Shown here: piece by piece, positions 61,835 to 64,000 of the stretch | Layout: each line of letters begins with the position of its first letter | Position numbering within the stretch: position 1 is the first letter of the stretch | Assembly (NCBI RefSeq): GCF_003260125.1 | Contig: NZ_QHKO01000001.1 | Coordinates: 948,914-1,012,913 of the forward strand | DNA length: 64,000 nucleotides | Direction: 5' to 3' | Origin: Lujinxingia litoralis | GTDB lineage: Bacteria; Myxococcota_A; Bradymonadia; Bradymonadales; Bradymonadaceae | The notes under the pieces: generated by a model | What the model saw: the letters and a program-made list of their open reading frames with translations, nothing else | Told to the model about the DNA's origin: nothing | Database searches by the model: none | Program-made: the position numbers and the translations under genes

Positions 61835-63025
61835 TTACTCAAAGATGTTGACCCACTTCGCATCGCAGCTGCCGGTATCGGTATTGCAGATCTGATCCGT
61901 TTCGCACTGGTCGTCGTTTTCACAGCTGTTCACACAGAAACCATTGGTGTGACAAACCTGCCCTTCCTCACACGCGGTATCGGCGTTCTCCGGAGTACAC
62001 TCCGCGAGGGTGCATGAGCCGATAGCATCCCCTCCCGGGTAGGTCAGCGTGGGCAGGCAGCCGTAGCCCTCATCAACGCCACGCGGGCACTCCGCCACGT
62101 CGGAGCAGGAGCGCATGCAGATGCCCGCCTGGGTATTTGCCGGGTCGGTGAAGCAAATGCCGGTGTCGCCGCCGCACAGACGATCGTATCGAAGCGTACC
62201 CGGCTCACCCGGAAGGCAGCTAGCAACGCACATTCCCTCGGGGAAGGTCGTTCCCTCGAACTCCGAGATACACTGACCGGTATAGGCCTCGGTCGAGCAG
62301 TCTTCGTCCGTCGCACAGGCTTCCGAAATCGGGTTGACCTCGCAACCACACTGGTCGAACACCTCACTACCGAAGTTGAAGAGATAGCTGTTGAGTTCGG
62401 TGCACACGAACATCTTGCCACCGACATCGTTACCACAGCCCTGACCGGCGATCTGCTCGGCCTGAGCTTCGATCTGCTCACAGGCCACTTCGTTGGCGGC
62501 GCGAGCCACGCACGAAGGCACGTACTCGACAACTTCCCCGGTGTCCGGGTCCTGCTGCGAGAGACCATTCATGCACAGTTCAATTTCAAACTCGCTGACC
62601 GTGATGGTCTGATTCGAACCATCCTCAAGCGCAACTGTCACCGTACCATTCGGATCGCACTGCTCATCAATGCACGCGCCGTACAACGCTTCGCAGTAAG
62701 AGGTGCAGGCCGTTTCGGCTTCACAGGCGCCGGGATCGGGATCGGGATCCGGATCCGGATTCGTATCGGTCGCTTCACGGCACACCGCGGTGTCACCCGA
62801 CCCACGGCACTCCAGCCCTTCACCGCAGGGGTCAACGCCGTCCTCGCCCACCGAACACTTGGTGTAGCACTGCGCCGGCCCCTCGCCGATCAGCAGGTAG
62901 GCTTCGTTTTCACCGCACTTGCTTTCCTGCTCGCCTTCACCACATCCCACGCCAAACGCCATGAGCACCGTGGCCAGACCGGCCAAAATACCGCTGCGCA
63001 ACATGTTCTTTTTGCTCGTCATCAT
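61835..63025 (-). CDS. Cys-rich lipoprotein
   Basis: 396 residues from the ATG at 63025, behind GGAG. Lipobox VGC (about residue 30). About 36 Cys residues in pairs (CTSYCEALYGAC, CATDEDC, CEEGQVC, CENDDQC...) alternate with acidic spacers; DPDPDPDPG is a short DNA-repeat-coded linker. The pattern of short Cys-rich knots is typical of surface lipoproteins in this group. No enzyme motif. Confidence 0.75.
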   Translation of the reverse strand: MMTSKKNMLRSGILAGLATVLMAFGVGCGEGEQESKCGENEAYLLIGEGPAQCYTKCSVGEDGVDPCGEGLECRGSGDTAVCREATDTNPDPDPDPDPGACEAETACTSYCEALYGACIDEQCDPNGTVTVALEDGSNQTITVSEFEIELCMNGLSQQDPDTGEVVEYVPSCVARAANEVACEQIEAQAEQIAGQGCGNDVGGKMFVCTELNSYLFNFGSEVFDQCGCEVNPISEACATDEDCSTEAYTGQCISEFEGTTFPEGMCVASCLPGEPGTLRYDRLCGGDTGICFTDPANTQAGICMRSCSDVAECPRGVDEGYGCLPTLTYPGGDAIGSCTLAECTPENADTACEEGQVCHTNGFCVNSCENDDQCETDQICNTDTGSCDAKWVNIFE

Positions 63026-63325
63026 TACCACTCTCTCCTCAAACCAAAACGGGTTGCGTTGCGTGCCTGTCTCGCCAGTCGCGACGTGCGCTTTCAGGGA
63101 AGCACATCAATGCAGGCACAAGGGCTCAGCCCTCCACCAAGGAGAGCATGGCCTACACGTCATTCTTAGTCAGAGCCGGGGATCTACGGAAATACGAAGC
63201 GACAACCTAATGTTGATTACGGGCAGCGCACCCGGGCCAGATCCTAAAGCTCGCCAGAAGCGTGCAGACCAGCTTACGAATATGCCTAGTTGTGTCAAGA
63301 ACATGTCGCAGAGCGTCATACAGGC
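63026..63325. other. Intergenic, nothing recognised
   Basis: About 300 bases between two minus-strand genes, including the leader of the Cys-rich lipoprotein. No ribosome-site-backed frame, hairpin terminator or RNA gene was seen. Confidence 0.45.
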
Positions 63326-64000
63326 TCAGCGAAAGGGCATCAGCGCGTCTGCCGGACGCTGAGCAAAATGCTCGGGCTCGGCCCGTGATGCCTCTGACCC
63401 CATCTTCGAAACCGCGGCCTCCACGCACCGGCGCAACCAGGCTCCGATGCCCCGGCGCCTCGCCTGAATCTCGACCTCCTGAACGGCGCGCGACCACTCC
63501 GCCGTTACCTCGTTTTCGAGTGTGGGCAGCGGCGTCTCTGCCAACTGATATGCGCCCTGGAGCGCGCGTTCAATCGCGCCGATCATCTCGGCAGCAGACC
63601 CGAAGCGCGAATCCGGCTGCTTCTCAAGCGTGCGCATAATTACCGCTTCAAAGCCCCCGGAAAGTCCCGGATTGACCTGGCGCGGCCGCTGCGGCGCACG
63701 CCGAGCGTGAGCGTCCATAAGCTCTCGCACTTCCAGGCCCTCAAAAGGTCGCTGCCCGCAGGCGGCTTCGTAGAGCATCACCCCCAGACTATAAAGATCG
63801 CTGGCAAGACACACACCATCGGGGTCCACAACCTCCTCCGGCGAGATGTAGGCCGCGGTGCCCACGATTTTATTGCGTTCGGTTTCGCTGAGGGGCTCGT
63901 CAAGAAATCGCGCCACGCCAAAATCGATAATTTTCGAAGTATAGCGCCCCTCAATCTGGGTAATCATGACGTTGGCAGGTTTCATGTCACGATGCACCAC
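63326..64000 (-). CDS. Ser/Thr protein kinase, partial
   Basis: The frame enters from beyond the window's right edge. It holds the catalytic loop VVHRDMKPANVMI, DFGVARFL, the SPEE equivalent of APE, ASDLYSLGVMLYE and the RxxS region, so the C-terminal lobe is complete. The 70 residues after the lobe are soluble and basic (RRRGIGAWLRRCVEAAV). The N-terminal lobe and start lie outside. A second Hanks-type kinase in the window, besides 42994. Confidence 0.88.
   Translation of the reverse strand: MVHRDMKPANVMITQIEGRYTSKIIDFGVARFLDEPLSETERNKIVGTAAYISPEEVVDPDGVCLASDLYSLGVMLYEAACGQRPFEGLEVRELMDAHARRAPQRPRQVNPGLSGGFEAVIMRTLEKQPDSRFGSAAEMIGAIERALQGAYQLAETPLPTLENEVTAEWSRAVQEVEIQARRRGIGAWLRRCVEAAVSKMGSEASRAEPEHFAQRPADALMPFR

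Overview
The window is high-GC chromosomal DNA with dense coding. Many lipoproteins carry clear lipoboxes and Cys-rich linkers. It also has MYXO-CTERM-like C-termini, eukaryote-type Ser/Thr kinases, FHA and PilZ proteins, a bactofilin cluster and a FhlA/SctV-type export gate. Together these suggest a member of the old delta-proteobacteria (Myxococcota, most like the Bradymonadia). That placement is inference from gene content; no rRNA or tRNA gene is present to settle it.

Layout. 0-6 kb: M13 peptidase (cut by the window edge), TauE/SafE exporter, an Nramp-fold transporter lacking the usual metal ligands, a pentapeptide protein, a pirin fusion, and a Gdx/SugE guanidinium exporter behind a guanidine-II riboswitch. 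6-7.5 kb: two truncated genes fused head to head, an acyl-CoA thioesterase, and upstream of it a cobalamin riboswitch carrying a 125-bp near-palindrome. 7.7-10 kb: two membrane-anchored proteins of unknown role, one ending in a sigma-region-4-like HTH. 10-11.7 kb: a Fic locus with a decayed fic copy. 12-15.5 kb: a coiled-coil protein, a phased repeat tract, a thioredoxin-reductase-like flavoprotein and an AraC regulator.

15.6-23.4 kb is an accessory island. It holds a PLD-nuclease/DEAD-helicase protein, a small membrane protein, a GNAT-PIN fusion translationally coupled to an ASCH protein, and then truncated LysR and HhH-GPD genes at the right edge. From about 18.8 to 22.4 kb the DNA is plainly AT-richer than the rest. 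This is the best candidate for an undescribed (probably defensive or RNA-acting) system.

23.5-30 kb: twin 541-aa lipoproteins flanking a repeat lipoprotein and aquaporin. 30.2-36.8 kb: a complete RND efflux operon (GbsR/MarR regulator, TolC, adaptor, pump, PII-like protein), all overlapping or closely spaced, with a candidate operator upstream. 37-40.1 kb: three tandem secreted paralogs with MYXO-CTERM-like tails. 40.2-43 kb: an XPB-like helicase overlapping a Bax1/DUF790 nuclease. 43-49.5 kb: Ser/Thr kinase, PilZ protein, Mpl ligase and a three-gene secreted/lipoprotein operon. 49.5-54.2 kb: FadL-type porin and a giant lipase-like lipoprotein. 54.5-57.6 kb: three bactofilins (the third fused to a SAP domain), pyrE and an alpha/beta hydrolase in one operon. 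57.6-64 kb: zinc-ribbon/FHA protein, lipoprotein, SctV/FlhA protein, Cys-rich lipoprotein and a second Ser/Thr kinase cut by the window edge.
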